Made by a program: the position numbers and the translations under genes. Of a stretch of DNA of 64,000 nucleotides, positions 37,619-47,790 are shown piece by piece. The stretch covers positions 1-64,000 of the forward strand of contig NZ_JBFNXJ010000011.1 in the NCBI RefSeq assembly GCF_040812015.1, in the 5' to 3' direction. This stretch comes from Chitinivorax sp. PXF-14 (lineage in GTDB: Bacteria > Pseudomonadota > Gammaproteobacteria > Burkholderiales > SCOH01). Within the stretch, counting starts at the first letter, position 1. Every line of letters begins with the position of its first letter. The notes beneath the pieces are model-generated. The model worked only from the letters and a program-made list of their open reading frames with translations. It made no database searches and was not told the DNA's origin.

Positions 37619-40198
37619 TCATTTTTCTAGCATTTGCCGAAGTGAATATATGAGCTCGATCGCATGTCTGGGCGTGAGCTCATCCGGGTCGATTTCGGCC
37701 AGCGCCTCGAGCACCGGATGCGGCGCAACAGGCACTGCATCGACCGCCACGGGCGTGGCAAACAGGTCCCCTTGCCCCGATGTGCCGCCGCTCATTTGCT
37801 CGAGCTCCTGCAAATGCCGCTTTGCCGCGCGGATCACCGGCCCGGGCACGCCGGCGAGCTGCGCTACCTGGATCCCGTAGGACTGGCTTGCCGGCCCATC
37901 CTGCACTGCGTGCAGGAAAACGATGCGATCCTTGTGCTCGACGGCATCGAGATGGACATTGGCCGCGAACGGAAATTCCTGGCTCAGCCGTGTAAGTTCG
38001 AAATAATGCGTGGCGAACAAGGTGTAGCTGCGCGATTTTTCGAGCAGGTGGCGGGCGATCGCGTAGGCCAGTGCCAGCCCGTCGAATGTTGATGTCCCGC
38101 GCCCGACTTCGTCCATCAGCACCAGGCTGTGTTCGGTCGCGTGGTGCAGGATGTTGGCGGTTTCGGTCATCTCGACCATGAAGGTCGAGCGGCCGCCGGC
38201 CAGATCGTCGGATGCGCCGATGCGCGTGAAGATACGGTCCACCGGGCCGAGCCGGGCGCTTGCCGCCGGCACGTAGGCGCCGCAATGCGCGAGCAGCACG
38301 ATCAATGCGTTCTGTCGCATATAAGTCGACTTGCCGCCCATATTGGGGCCGGTGATCAACAGCAGCTTGCGCACCATCGACAGGCGCGTGTCGTTGGCGA
38401 TAAAGCTGTCGATCTGGCTTTCGACCACAGGGTGACGCCCCTGGCTGATCTCGATCACGTGCTCGTGGGTGAATTCAGGCGCAGCCCAGCCGAGGCTCGA
38501 AGCGCGCTCGGCAAAGCAGGCCAGGACATCGAGCGTCGCCACGCTTTGCGCGACCCGTTGCAAGGTGCCGAGATGCGGCTGCAGCTGCTCGAGCAGCGCT
38601 TCGTACAACTGCTTTTCCAGCGCCAACGCCCGGTCCTGCGCCGACAGTGCCTTGTCTTCGAACGTCTTGAGCTCGGGGGTGATATAGCGCTCGGCGTTCT
38701 TCAGGGTCTGGCGCCTGCGGTAGTCGTCGGGCACCTTGTCCGACTGCGCACGGCTGACCTCGATATAGAAACCGTGCACCCGGTTGAACTCGACCTTGAG
38801 CGTCGAGATGCCCGTGCGTTCGCGCTCCCGCACCTCGAGGGCGAGCAGAAATTCGCCGCAATTAGCCTGGATGCCGCGCAGCTCGTCGAGATCGGCATGA
38901 TAGCCATCGGCGATCACCCCGCCCTCGCGCAGCACCACCGATGGCTCGGCCTGGATGGCGGTCGACAGCATGGCAACGATATCGTCGGGTGCCACCAGCG
39001 CCTGCGTCAGCGACGCCAGTAACGGGTCAGCCAGCGGCGCCACGATGGGTTGCAGTTGCGGCAGGCGGATCAACGCGTCGCGCAGGCCCGACAAATCGCG
39101 CGGGCGGGCCGAGCGCAGCGCGATGCGCGCGGTGATGCGCTCGATGTCGGCGATGCGGCTCAAGGTTTCGTGCACGCCATCGAAGGCATAGCCGTCACGC
39201 AGTGCGCCCACTGCCTGCTGGCGCGCCAGCACGGCATGCTGATCGCGCAGCGGATGGTGCAGCCAATGCCGCAACAGGCGGCTACCCATGCTCGATGCGC
39301 AGCCATCCAGCACCGAGAGCAGTGTGGGCGACGGCTCGTTGCGGATGGTCTCGCTGATTTCCAGATTGCGGCGCGTGGCGGCATCGAGTACCAGGTATTC
39401 GGCCCCAGTTTCCACCGTCAGGCCGGCCACGTGCGGCAGGCTTGAGCCCTGCGTCTGGCGCGCGTAATCGAGCAATGCCCCCGCCGCACCGATGGCGGTC
39501 GTGAGCCCTGCCGCACCGAAGCCGGCCAGGTCATGCGTGGCAAACTGCTGGCGCAACAAGCGCTCCGCCGAATCGGCCTCGAACATCCAAGCGCCCAGCG
39601 TCTTTCTGGCCAGGCCCAGGGCATCGAGCACCGGCAGGCTGAGCCCATCCGGCAGCAGGATTTCGGCTGGACGAATACGCTCTAGCTCGGACACCAGGTT
39701 ATCAGCCTGCGTCTGCATCACGCGGAAGGCGCCAGAAGCCAGCGACAGCCATGCCATGCCGAGCACGCCCTTGCTGGCGTTGAGCGCGAGCAGCACGTTG
39801 TCGCGCTTCTCTTCGAGCAGGGCCGAGTCGGTCAGGGTGCCCGGCGTCACCACCCGCATCACCTTGCGTTCGACCGGTCCCTTGCTGGTGGCCGGGTCAC
39901 CGATCTGTTCGCAGATCGCCACCGACTGCCCGAGCTTCACCAGCCGCGCGAGATATTGCTCCGCCGCGTGATAAGGCACGCCGGCCATCTTGATCGGCTG
40001 CCCGCCCGAGGCACCGCGCGTGGTCAGCGTGATGTCGAGCAGCTTGGCGGCAAGCTCGGCATCGCTATAGAACAGCTCGTAGAAATCCCCCATGCGATAG
40101 AACACGAGCTTGTCGGGGTGCTCGGACTTGATGCGCAGATACTGCTGCATCATCGGGGTATGGGTTACTGCATTGTTTTTACTGGCGGAACTGTCCAA
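37619..40198 (-). CDS. mutS: DNA mismatch repair protein MutS
   Basis: The 859-residue mismatch-recognition ATPase has [11 protein letters not shown] near the N terminus (the mismatch-contacting Phe-x-Glu), a connector, lever and clamp region with THVxxxGFYIEVS-like [13 protein letters not shown], the ATPase P-loop GPNMGGKST, and Walker [21 protein letters not shown] start at 40198 gives an N terminus with HTPMMQQYL like E. coli MutS; the first ATG (40153) would cut that off. The ribosome site is weak. Confidence 0.95.
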   Translation of the reverse strand: MDSSASKNNAVTHTPMMQQYLRIKSEHPDKLVFYRMGDFYELFYSDAELAAKLLDITLTTRGASGGQPIKMAGVPYHAAEQYLARLVKLGQSVAICEQIGDPATSKGPVERKVMRVVTPGTLTDSALLEEKRDNVLLALNASKGVLGMAWLSLASGAFRVMQTQADNLVSELERIRPAEILLPDGLSLPVLDALGLARKTLGAWMFEADSAERLLRQQFATHDLAGFGAAGLTTAIGAAGALLDYARQTQGSSLPHVAGLTVETGAEYLVLDAATRRNLEISETIRNEPSPTLLSVLDGCASSMGSRLLRHWLHHPLRDQHAVLARQQAVGALRDGYAFDGVHETLSRIADIERITARIALRSARPRDLSGLRDALIRLPQLQPIVAPLADPLLASLTQALVAPDDIVAMLSTAIQAEPSVVLREGGVIADGYHADLDELRGIQANCGEFLLALEVRERERTGISTLKVEFNRVHGFYIEVSRAQSDKVPDDYRRRQTLKNAERYITPELKTFEDKALSAQDRALALEKQLYEALLEQLQPHLGTLQRVAQSVATLDVLACFAERASSLGWAAPEFTHEHVIEISQGRHPVVESQIDSFIANDTRLSMVRKLLLITGPNMGGKSTYMRQNALIVLLAHCGAYVPAASARLGPVDRIFTRIGASDDLAGGRSTFMVEMTETANILHHATEHSLVLMDEVGRGTSTFDGLALAYAIARHLLEKSRSYTLFATHYFELTRLSQEFPFAANVHLDAVEHKDRIVFLHAVQDGPASQSYGIQVAQLAGVPGPVIRAAKRHLQELEQMSGGTSGQGDLFATPVAVDAVPVAPHPVLEALAEIDPDELTPRHAIELIYSLRQMLEK

Positions 40199-40316
40199 TT
40201 CTCGAAACCTGTGTCAAGCCTGTGGCGCGGTAGGGCGCCATTTTGCCATGCCGGCCCGGCGCGGGCGATGGTTTGACCGGGATTGAATGCCGGCATTGGA
40301 CAGAATATCCGGCGAT

Positions 40317-40350
40317 GGCGGTGGGGTGCACGGCCTGGCACCCCGCCGCC
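40317..40350. terminator. Strong hairpin downstream of the SDR gene
   Basis: GGCGGTGGGGTGC pairs with GCACCCCGCCGCC (one G-T wobble) around an eight-base loop, eight bases beyond the SDR stop at 40358. No T run follows on the minus strand, so its termination efficiency is uncertain. Confidence 0.45.
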
Positions 40351-40357
40351 ACGGCAC

Positions 40358-41116
40358 TTACAGGAACATGCCGCCCGACGCCTCGATGCGCTGTGCGTTG
40401 ATCCAGCGGTTGTCATCCGACAGCAAGGACGCGATGACACCGCCGATGTCATCCGGCAGCCCAACACGGCCCAGCGCCGTCTGCGACGCCAGCAAGGCGT
40501 TGATATCGGCATTGTCGCGCACCACCCCACCGCCGAAATCGGTTTCGATGGCGCCCGGCGCCACCGCGTTGACGGCAATGCCACGCGAGCCGAGCTCCTT
40601 GGCCAGATAGCGGGTCAGCACCTCCACCGCCCCCTTCATCGAGGCATAGGCCGCATAGCCGGGCAAGGCAAATCGCGTGAGCCCGGTCGAGATGTTGACG
40701 ATGCGCCCACCGTTTGCCATCAGCGGCAGCAAGGCCTGCGTCAGGAAGAACACGCCCTTGAACTGGATATTCACCAGTTGATCGAACTGCGCCTCGCTCG
40801 TTTCGGAAAAACCGGCGTGGATGCCGATGCCGGCATTGTTGACGAGATAGTCGAACTGCTCGCGCTGCCAATGGCTGCCAAGCACAGCCCTCACCGTCGC
40901 GGCAAACGCAGGGAAGCCGGCGCTGACGCCGACATCGAGCGGCAAGGCCACGGCGCGGCCGCCAAGGCGTTCGATCTCGGCAACCACGGCGGCGGCTTCG
41001 CCCTGCTGGCTGCGATAGGTCAGGATCACATCCACGCCTTTCGCCGCGAGCTTGAGTGCGGTATTGCGCCCCAGCCCACGGCTGGCCCCGGTAACGATGG
41101 CAATCTTTCTGTTCAT
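40358..41116 (-). CDS. SDR-family oxidoreductase
   Basis: The 252-residue classical SDR has TGASRGLGRNTAL for cofactor binding, NNAGIGI, a catalytic Ser in NISTG and YASMK. FGGGVVRDNADINALLASQTALGRVG and the C terminus match SDR proteins often paired with LysR regulators. The substrate is unknown. ATG at 41116, with GGAG seven bases upstream, is preferred to the one at 41128. A LysR gene is transcribed divergently and is the likely regulator. Confidence 0.88.
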   Translation of the reverse strand: MNRKIAIVTGASRGLGRNTALKLAAKGVDVILTYRSQQGEAAAVVAEIERLGGRAVALPLDVGVSAGFPAFAATVRAVLGSHWQREQFDYLVNNAGIGIHAGFSETSEAQFDQLVNIQFKGVFFLTQALLPLMANGGRIVNISTGLTRFALPGYAAYASMKGAVEVLTRYLAKELGSRGIAVNAVAPGAIETDFGGGVVRDNADINALLASQTALGRVGLPDDIGGVIASLLSDDNRWINAQRIEASGGMFL

Positions 41117-41265
41117 GACTGGCTCCATGCTTGATCAATCGGTTATCGACACCCGGGCCAGGGCCCGAGGCATGGCTGCAGTCTATTAGCCAAATATTCG
41201 GCAATAAATCCTCTGTTTTTGATTAGACTGATCACATATAGCAAACAATTACAGCGAGACATGCC

Positions 41266-42210
41266 ATGGACCCACTCCACGCCATGCAGATCTATCTGCG
41301 CGTGGCCGAGCTGGCCAGCTTTACCCAGGCAGCCGACAGCCTGGGCCTGCCCAAGGCCACCATCTCGACGGCGGTGCAACAGCTGGAAACCCGGCTTGGC
41401 ACCCGACTGCTGCATCGGACCACGCGCAAGGTGCAGATGACCCAGGATGGCCAGGTGTACTACGAGCGCTGCAAGGATCTGCTGAGCGACGTCGAGGAAC
41501 TGCAGACGCTGTTCCAGTCCGGCCCAGCGGCACTCACCGGACGGCTGCGCATCGACATGCCGAGTGGCATCGCCAAGCAGGTCGTGGTGCCGTGCCTGCC
41601 GGCATTCCTGGCGGCCCATCCGGCCCTCGAGATCGAACTGAGCAGCACCGATCGCCGCGTCGATCTGGTGCGCGAGGGCTTCGATTGCGTGATCCGCGTC
41701 GGCACGCTGACGGATTCCAGCCAGATTGCCAGGCCGCTTGGGCACATGCAGCTGGTCAACTGCGTCAGCCGCGACTACCAGGCGCGCCACGGCAGCCCGC
41801 TTGAGCTCGGCGACCTGGCCACGCACCGGCTGGTGCACTATGTGTCGACTCTCGGCGCCCGCTCGCCGGGCTTCGAATATGTCGACCCGGCCAGTGGCGA
41901 ACCCCGCTTCATCGCCATGCCCGGGGCCGTCACCGTCAACAACTCGGACGCCTACCTGGCCGCCTGCCTTGCCGGGGTGGGCCTGATCCAGGCGCCGGAG
42001 ACGGCCATGCGCCCGCACCTGCGGCAAGGCGAGCTCGTCGAGGTATTACCCCAATATCAAGCCGCACCGATGCCGGTCTCGCTGCTCTACGCCAACCGGC
42101 GCCAGCAACCCAAGCGCGTGCAGGTTTTCATGCAATGGATCACGGAGGTGATGCGGGACTATTTGCAGCCGGTGGGACGTTCTGGCTCGCTTAGGCCCAT
42201 CCCAGGCTAG
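41266..42210 (+). CDS. LysR-family transcriptional regulator
   Basis: The 314-residue LysR regulator has an N-terminal winged helix-turn-helix (VAELASFTQAADSLGLPKATIS, QLETRLGTRLLHRTTRKVQMT) and a C-terminal effector domain. It is of the subgroup often divergent from an SDR, as here (gap about 150 bases). The effector is unknown. Confidence 0.9.
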   Translation: MDPLHAMQIYLRVAELASFTQAADSLGLPKATISTAVQQLETRLGTRLLHRTTRKVQMTQDGQVYYERCKDLLSDVEELQTLFQSGPAALTGRLRIDMPSGIAKQVVVPCLPAFLAAHPALEIELSSTDRRVDLVREGFDCVIRVGTLTDSSQIARPLGHMQLVNCVSRDYQARHGSPLELGDLATHRLVHYVSTLGARSPGFEYVDPASGEPRFIAMPGAVTVNNSDAYLAACLAGVGLIQAPETAMRPHLRQGELVEVLPQYQAAPMPVSLLYANRRQQPKRVQVFMQWITEVMRDYLQPVGRSGSLRPIPG

Positions 42211-42222
42211 CTGGCAGCCGAA

Positions 42223-43134
42223 TTACGGCCGCAGCTTCTCGATCAGGTAGTCGATGAAGACACGGCTTTTGGGCGTCAGCCGGCTGCCCGGCAGGCTCAG
42301 GAGCCAGGCCGTCCCTTGATAGGCACCGACATATTGCCAGCCAGGCAGCACTTCGATGACCTCGCCACGCGCCAGCGCATCGGCCGCGATGAAGTCCGGC
42401 AGGCAGGCGATGCCCAGGCCGTTGAGCACGCCTTCCAGCCTGACTTCGCTGTGATTGCAGACATAGCGCCCACTCACCGTGACGCTGACGCTCTCGTCGC
42501 CACGCCGAAAACTCCAGCGGGCGTCACCAGCCACCTCCCCCAGGTACAGGCAGTCGTGCCCGGCCAGCTCCAGCGGGTGCTGCGGCAGCCCGTACCGCGC
42601 CAGGTAGGCAGGTGACGCACACACCACCTGCCGCACCGGCATCAGCCGTCGCGCCACCATGGTCGGCGGCGGCTGGTCGGTGGCCTGGATCATCAGGTCC
42701 ACCTCATCCCCAACCGGGTTCAGCATCCGGTCGATCAGCATCAATTGCACGTTGACCTCCGGATAGCGCTGCAGGAACTCAGCCATCAGCGGATGCACCA
42801 CACGGCGGCCAAACGCCTTGGGCATGCTGACGCGCAGCAAGCCGCGCGGCGCCTCATGCGCGCTTTCCGCCTGCTCGACCACCTCCCGCGCCGCAGTCAC
42901 CATCGCCACGCAACGCTGGTAGGCGCCCTCGCCTGCCTCGCTGAGCCGCAACTGGCGCGTGCTCCGCTCGATCAGGCGCAGGTCGAGTGCCCGCTCCAGC
43001 CGGCTCACCATGCGGCTGACCGCCGATGGCGTCAGCCCCAGCTGCCTGGCCGCCGCCGAAAAGCTGCCGCAATCGACCACGCGCACGAACACGGCCATGT
43101 CCGGCAGCAAGGCATCGAGTCGACTTATTCCCAT
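42223..43134 (-). CDS. LysR-family transcriptional regulator
   Basis: The 303-residue LysR regulator has its DNA-binding part in residues about 8-67 (FVRVVDCGSFSAAARQLGLTPSAVSRMVSRLE). The C-terminal effector domain follows, ending VFIDYLIEKL. The ATG at 43134 and a TTG at 43155 are both possible; neither has a clear ribosome site. A DMT transporter gene is divergent (start 43228), suggesting it controls that transporter. It converges with the LysR gene ending at 42210, thirteen bases away. Confidence 0.88.
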   Translation of the reverse strand: MGISRLDALLPDMAVFVRVVDCGSFSAAARQLGLTPSAVSRMVSRLERALDLRLIERSTRQLRLSEAGEGAYQRCVAMVTAAREVVEQAESAHEAPRGLLRVSMPKAFGRRVVHPLMAEFLQRYPEVNVQLMLIDRMLNPVGDEVDLMIQATDQPPPTMVARRLMPVRQVVCASPAYLARYGLPQHPLELAGHDCLYLGEVAGDARWSFRRGDESVSVTVSGRYVCNHSEVRLEGVLNGLGIACLPDFIAADALARGEVIEVLPGWQYVGAYQGTAWLLSLPGSRLTPKSRVFIDYLIEKLRP

Positions 43135-43227
43135 AGCGCAAAACTGATGTGACAAAACACCAGATTATCACCAATTGGTACCAGGTAAATAATGTGTGCC
43201 CAATAACATCCCGAAAGGAACCCTGTG

Positions 43228-44106
43228 ATGGCTGAACTCCTGCTACTGGCGGTGGCCATGGTCTGGGGGACCAGTTATGGCCTGGCCAAGCTGGCCCTGG
43301 CCTACTATCCACTGCTCGGCTTTCTGGCGACACGTTTCTGCCTCACCTTTGCGCTGACCTTGCCGGCCCTGCTGCGCGACCTCAAACGGCACCCATATGC
43401 CCTGCTGCGAGCAGGCCTGCCGCTGGGGGCGCTGCTACTGGGCATCTTCCTCTGTGAAACCTCGGGCGTGGCGCGGACCAGCGCAAGCAACGCCGCCTTC
43501 CTGGTCAGCCTATGTGTGGTGCTGACCCCGTTCGTGGAATGGCTGCTGATGGGCCAACGGCCATCGGGCTCGGCCTTGCTGGCGGCACTGCTGTCGCTGT
43601 GCGGCGCGCTGATGCTGACCGGCGGATTGTCGCTGCAGCTCAATGGTGGCGACATGCTGATGCTGGCCGCCGCCTTGCTGCGCGCCATCACGGTCTGCCT
43701 GACCAAGCGGCTGACGGCCGGACAACCCGTTTCAACGCTGGGGCTGACCAGCCTCCAGACTGGCGTGGTCGGAATCGGCTGCCTGTTGCTGGCTGCCGCG
43801 CAGCCCACGCCACTGCCGCCCCTGCCGCATGCCACGCCCTTCTGGCTGATCACCGCCTACCTCGTGCTGTGCTGCACGCTGTTTGCCTTCTACGCGCTGA
43901 ACTGGGGCATCCGCCACAGCACGCCGACCCGGGTCGCCTTGCTGACGGGCAGCGAGCCTTTGTTCGGCGCCTTGTTCGCGGTACTCTGGCTCGGCGAGCA
44001 ACTGACGGCACAGGCCATGCTGGGCGGACTGTTGATCACCGCAGCCAGCCTCTGGGCGGCCCTGCCGCGGCCGGCGCCCGCCCAGGCCGTGGCAGCCGCC
44101 GGTTGA
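43228..44106 (+). CDS. EamA-family (DMT) transporter
   Basis: The 292-residue drug/metabolite transporter has about ten membrane helices made of two EamA repeats (MAMVWGTSYGLAKLAL-like start; second repeat AYLVLCCTLFAFYALNWGI). It probably exports a small metabolite or amino acid. The ATG at 43228 lies eight bases after AAGGAA. The divergent LysR gene is the likely regulator. Confidence 0.88.
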   Translation: MAELLLLAVAMVWGTSYGLAKLALAYYPLLGFLATRFCLTFALTLPALLRDLKRHPYALLRAGLPLGALLLGIFLCETSGVARTSASNAAFLVSLCVVLTPFVEWLLMGQRPSGSALLAALLSLCGALMLTGGLSLQLNGGDMLMLAAALLRAITVCLTKRLTAGQPVSTLGLTSLQTGVVGIGCLLLAAAQPTPLPPLPHATPFWLITAYLVLCCTLFAFYALNWGIRHSTPTRVALLTGSEPLFGALFAVLWLGEQLTAQAMLGGLLITAASLWAALPRPAPAQAVAAAG

Positions 44107-44280
44107 GGTGATCGACGGCCAACCAGATCAATCCGCCCCAGGATGGACACAGACAACAGCCTGAAAGCATCGCCTCGATTTGGGGCATGACAGGCTCGCC
44201 TAACCCCTGATTCCACCTGACATCCCCTTTCTTGAGAGAAAAGGAGTCAACTTCTTTCAGGGCCAGCCAGAGAAAAGAAA

Positions 44281-44308
44281 AAAGCCGCTATCTTGCGATA
44301 GCGGCTTT
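44281..44308 (-). terminator. Terminator downstream of the tRNA genes
   Basis: AAAGCCGCTATC-TTGC-GATAGCGGCTTT is a 12-pair stem six bases beyond the tRNA-Arg 3' end on the minus strand, with a T run on that strand. Confidence 0.85.
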
Positions 44309-44314
44309 TCATAT

Positions 44315-44391
44315 TGGCGCACCCGGAGCGATTCGAACGCCCGACCCCTTGGTTCGTAGCCAAGTACTCTATCCAGCTGAGCTACGGGTGC
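44315..44391 (-). tRNA. tRNA-Arg (anticodon ACG)
   Basis: The minus strand gives a complete 77-base cloverleaf with acceptor stem GCACCCG/CGGGTGC, discriminator G and an encoded CCA. The anticodon stem CTTGG/CCAAG frames loop CTACGAA, so the anticodon is ACG (the first base is edited to inosine in bacteria). TTCGAAT is the T loop. It is identical to the copy 109 bases away. Confidence 0.96.
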
Positions 44392-44423
44392 ACGTGCGTG
44401 AGCACGGTTCTCTGTTGTAACGG

Positions 44424-44500
44424 TGGCGCACCCGGAGCGATTCGAACGCCCGACCCCTTGGTTCGTAGCCAAGTACTCTATCCAGCTGAGCTACGGGTGC
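44424..44500 (-). tRNA. tRNA-Arg (anticodon ACG), second copy
   Basis: Same 77-base sequence as the copy at 44315-44391, including the CCA end and ACG anticodon. The pair is separated by 32 bases and probably co-transcribed with the tRNA-Ser upstream. Confidence 0.96.
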
Positions 44501-44515
44501 GCTGTTTACAACTTG

Positions 44516-44609
44516 TGGCGGAGAAAGAGGGATTCGAACCCTCGATACGAGTTTTGGCCCGTATGCTCCCTTAGCAGGGGAGTGCCTTCGACCTCTCGGC
44601 CATTTCTCC
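44516..44609 (-). tRNA. tRNA-Ser (anticodon GCT)
   Basis: A 94-base cloverleaf with a long variable arm, as tRNA-Ser has. Acceptor GGAGAAA, anticodon stem CTCCC/GGGAG with loop CTGCTAA (anticodon GCT, reading AGC/AGT), and CCA encoded at the 3' end. It is the first gene of the tRNA-Ser-Arg-Arg cluster on the minus strand. Confidence 0.96.
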
Positions 44610-44700
44610 GTTTCAAGAGAGGCGCAATACTACTGGGTTTCCGGGCGGTCGTCAAATGCTTCGACGCATTTTTTGTGCCAGTCCGGCAGCACCGCAAAAA

Positions 44701-44738
44701 ACAAAACGGCACGGGCGAAATGCACCGTGCCGTTTTGT
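44701..44738 (-). terminator. Rho-independent terminator of lysC
   Basis: ACAAAACGGCACGG and CCGTGCCGTTTTGT form a 14-pair stem with a ten-base loop, followed on the minus strand by a T run. It lies 16 bases beyond the lysC stop codon. Confidence 0.9.
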
Positions 44739-44753
44739 CAGACCTTGGGCTGC

Positions 44754-45980
44754 TTACACAGCCTGATCGAGTCCAAATGCCTTGTGCAGCACGCGGACAG
44801 CCAGTTCCAGGTACTTTTCGTCGATGATGACGGAAATCTTGATCTCGGAGGTGGAGATCATCTGGATGTTGATGCCCTCTTCCGCCAGCGTGCGGAACAT
44901 GGTCGATGCCACGCCGACATGCGAGCGCATGCCAATGCCGACTGCCGATACCTTGGCGATCTTGTCGTCGCCAGTCACGTTGGCCGCGCCGATGTGCGAC
45001 TGCACGCCTTCGAGAACCTTCAGCGTCTTGGCGTAGTCGTTGCGGTGTACCGTGAACGAGAAGTCGGTGGTACCGTCTTCGCCGGTATTCTGGATGATCA
45101 CGTCGACGTCGATATTGGCGTCGGCCACCGGGCCGAGAATCTGGTAGGCGATGCCGGGCTTGTCCGGCACGCCGTTGATCTTGATTTTCGCTTCGTCGCG
45201 GTTGAACGCGATGCCGGAGATGACGGCCTTTTCCATTTCTTCGTCTTCCTCAAAGGTGATCAGCGTGCCCTCGCCGCCGTCCTCGAAACTGGACAGCACG
45301 CGCAGCTTGACTTTGTACTTGCCGGCAAACTCGACCGAACGGATCTGCAGGATCTTGGAGCCCATGCTGGCCATTTCCAGCATTTCCTCGAAGGTGATGC
45401 GATCGAGCTTGCGCGCTTCAGGCACGATGCGCGGATCGGTCGTGTAAACGCCGTCCACGTCGGTGTAAATCTGGCACTCGTCGGCCTTCAGTGCGGCAGC
45501 CAGCGCAACACCACTGGTATCCGAACCGCCACGGCCGAGCGTGGTGATGTTGCCGAGTTCGTCGACGCCCTGGAAACCGGCGACGATGACAACCTTGCCG
45601 CCATCGAGGTCGGCACGCATATTGTGTTCGTCGATCTCGACGATACGCGCCTTGTTGAAGGCGCTGTCGGTCAGCACGCGCACCTGGGCACCGGTATAGC
45701 TCTTGGCATCGATACCGATATCCTTCAGGGCCATGGCGAGCAGGCCGATCGTGACTTGCTCGCCGGTCGAGACGACGACATCCAGTTCACGCGGATCAGG
45801 CTGGGCCTGCACTTCCTTGGCCAGAGCGATCAGGCGGTTGGTTTCGCCGCTCATCGCGGACACGACCACCACAACCTGATGCCCCTGGGCCTTCCACTTG
45901 GCCACTCGCTTGGCGACGTTCTTGATCCGTTCCGGACTGCCAACCGAGGTGCCGCCGTATTTCTGTACGATTAGCGCCAT
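44754..45980 (-). CDS. lysC: Aspartate kinase (LysC)
   Basis: The 408-residue enzyme phosphorylates aspartate, the first step to lysine, threonine, methionine and diaminopimelate. It starts [15 protein letters not shown], and the kinase domain includes [16 protein letters not shown] and [11 protein letters not shown]. Two C-terminal ACT domains (about residues 265-400) are regulatory. The length matches the monofunctional alpha/beta-type enzyme. dapA, in the same pathway, is 13 kb away. Confidence 0.95.
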   Translation of the reverse strand: MALIVQKYGGTSVGSPERIKNVAKRVAKWKAQGHQVVVVVSAMSGETNRLIALAKEVQAQPDPRELDVVVSTGEQVTIGLLAMALKDIGIDAKSYTGAQVRVLTDSAFNKARIVEIDEHNMRADLDGGKVVIVAGFQGVDELGNITTLGRGGSDTSGVALAAALKADECQIYTDVDGVYTTDPRIVPEARKLDRITFEEMLEMASMGSKILQIRSVEFAGKYKVKLRVLSSFEDGGEGTLITFEEDEEMEKAVISGIAFNRDEAKIKINGVPDKPGIAYQILGPVADANIDVDVIIQNTGEDGTTDFSFTVHRNDYAKTLKVLEGVQSHIGAANVTGDDKIAKVSAVGIGMRSHVGVASTMFRTLAEEGINIQMISTSEIKISVIIDEKYLELAVRVLHKAFGLDQAV

Positions 45981-46437
45981 CGTTTTTCCACGTTTAGGTA
46001 GGGATTGAATTCAGTGTTCAGCTGCCGCGTCAGTAGAAAACAGACAGCTGAACCCGCAATTTTTTCCGTTTGCTCAAGTGCTTGTCAATACGTAGTAAGC
46101 ATAATCGGGCGCGGATCGCTCACTTCATGCCTGAACTTGCCGGCCAATTGATGATCCACGGCAATATCCGGCGCCCAAATATCGCCCGGCAGCGTGCGTC
46201 TGCGACCCTTGCGCCGCGCCGTCTCGCGACATCCGTCGCGAGCGGCCTGTCGAGCCGGCAGCCACCCGAACGCCCCGGTGCCGGGGTACAAAATGGCCGT
46301 GCACATATAACAAATTCTTGATTTGTGCAGCGCACGGCAGCAAGGGATTCATGGTATAAACCGGTATTTTTCGCTGTGGCCATGTGGTTTAGGGCTATCC
46401 GCACACATTTAAAAAGAACGGTTCCGAATACAATCTG
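45981..46437. other. 457-base non-coding region between lysC and lplT
   Basis: Divergent intergenic region without a convincing gene. The short frames here lack ribosome sites or sensible composition. It must hold the lysC and lplT promoters. Next to lplT a TACAAT (46429-46434) ends three bases before its ATG. The middle (about 46150-46290) is GC-rich with several short inverted repeats (CGCGACATCCGTCGCG, CCGGTGCCGG), so it could encode structured RNA, but no known riboswitch or sRNA was recognised. Confidence 0.5.
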
Positions 46438-47739
46438 ATGGATCGCGGCTTCTTTACGATTTTGGGCGCACAGTTTCTGTCGGCGCTCGCAGACAACGCG
46501 CTGTTCATCGCTGCGCTTGCCCTGCTGAAAGTTCAGCACGCGCCCGAATGGCATCAGTCCATGCTGCTCTGGTGCTTCACCGTGTCTTACGTGCTGCTCG
46601 CCCCTTTTGCCGGCTCCTTTTCGGACTCGATGCCCAAGGGCCGCGCCATGATGATCTGCAACGGCATCAAGCTGCTCGGCTGCGTGGGCATGCTGGTGGG
46701 CATCGAGCCGCTGCTCGCTTACGCCCTGGTCGGCTTTGGCGCGGCGGCCTACTCGCCGGCCAAGTACGGCATCATCACCGAATACCTGCCCCACGATAAG
46801 CTGGTTGCGGCCAACGGCTGGCTCGAAGGCGCGACGGTGACCGCCATCATCTTTGGCACCGTGCTCGGCGGCTTTCTGGTCAGCCCGAATGTCGATACCT
46901 GGCTCGACAGCTACGAGCTGCTTGCCCCGCTCGATGCCCCCGTGTTCGCCATCTCGATTCTTGCGGCAATCTACCTCGCGGCGGCCTGGGTCAACCTGCA
47001 CATCCCGAAGCTCGATGTGGAAATCCACCCGATTCACTTCAGCCCGTCCTATCTCGTGTCGGAGTTCTGGGCCTGCGTCAAGCGGCTGTGGAGAGACCCG
47101 CAGGGCGGGCTCAGCCTCGGTGTGACGACGCTGTTCTGGGGTGCGGGCGCCACCATGCGCCTGGTTGTGCTGAACTGGGCCATCATCTGGCTTGCCTTCT
47201 CGCTCGAACAGGCCACCCGGCTGGTGGCGATCGTCGCCTTCGGCACCGCCTTCGGCGCCGTGCTGGCGGGACGTTATGTGTCGCTGCGGCAGGCGTTCAA
47301 GGTGCTGCCAGCGGGCGTGCTGATGGGCCTGTTGATGGTGGCGATGCTGATGGTGCACGAAGTCTGGATCGCCGCGATCCTGATGTTCCTTGTCGGCGCG
47401 CTGGGCGGCTTCTTCGTCGTTCCGCTCAATGCCATGCTGCAACACCGCGGGCACTCGCTGATGGGCGCCGGGCATTCGATCGCGGTACAGAACTTCAACG
47501 AGAACCTCGGCATCCTGGTCATGGTCGGCGCCCATGCGCTGCTCGTTAAATATTTCAGCGTCAGCTTTCCCGATGGCCTCAATGAAGTCGCCAGGGCTTA
47601 TTTCAAGGCGGGCGCCATACCGCCGATGTACAGCATCATCATCGGTTTCGGCGGATTCCTGGTCCTCGTCATGCTGTATATCTCGATCCTGCACCGCCGC
47701 TCGGTGCAGACCGGCGTGATCCCACGCGAGGCCGGTTGA
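46438..47739 (+). CDS. lplT: Lysophospholipid transporter LplT
   Basis: The 433-residue MFS flippase returns lysophospholipids to the inner leaflet for re-acylation. Family segments are AQFLSALADNALFIAALALLK, FAGSFSDSMPKGRAMM, GAAAYSPAKYGIITE, LVAANGWLEG, and GGFFVVPLNAMLQHRG near the end, with about 12 helices. No aas-like acyltransferase is fused or adjacent. No ribosome site precedes the ATG and a TACAAT box lies directly upstream, so the mRNA may be leaderless. Confidence 0.92.
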   Translation: MDRGFFTILGAQFLSALADNALFIAALALLKVQHAPEWHQSMLLWCFTVSYVLLAPFAGSFSDSMPKGRAMMICNGIKLLGCVGMLVGIEPLLAYALVGFGAAAYSPAKYGIITEYLPHDKLVAANGWLEGATVTAIIFGTVLGGFLVSPNVDTWLDSYELLAPLDAPVFAISILAAIYLAAAWVNLHIPKLDVEIHPIHFSPSYLVSEFWACVKRLWRDPQGGLSLGVTTLFWGAGATMRLVVLNWAIIWLAFSLEQATRLVAIVAFGTAFGAVLAGRYVSLRQAFKVLPAGVLMGLLMVAMLMVHEVWIAAILMFLVGALGGFFVVPLNAMLQHRGHSLMGAGHSIAVQNFNENLGILVMVGAHALLVKYFSVSFPDGLNEVARAYFKAGAIPPMYSIIIGFGGFLVLVMLYISILHRRSVQTGVIPREAG

Positions 47740-47740
47740 G

Positions 47741-47782
47741 CAGATACAAAAAAGCCCGGTCACCCGGGCTTTTTTGTATCTG
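47741..47782. terminator. Bidirectional rho-independent terminator
   Basis: CAGATACAAAAAAGCCCGG and its exact complement are separated by four bases, between convergent lplT and the response-regulator gene. Confidence 0.92.
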
Positions 47783-47790
47783 CAGCGAGT

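Noticed and set aside
44315-44500. Direct repeat of 109-base period that looked like a tandem duplication
   Set aside because: It is explained by two identical tRNA-Arg genes, not by a mobile element or CRISPR repeat.
45981-46437. Lysine riboswitch in front of lysC
   Set aside because: The conserved lysine-riboswitch core could not be recognised, and the class is not expected in this group of bacteria.
46120-47763. 547-codon minus-strand frame opposite lplT
   Set aside because: It has His/Arg/Asp/Gln-rich antisense composition over a clear MFS transporter.
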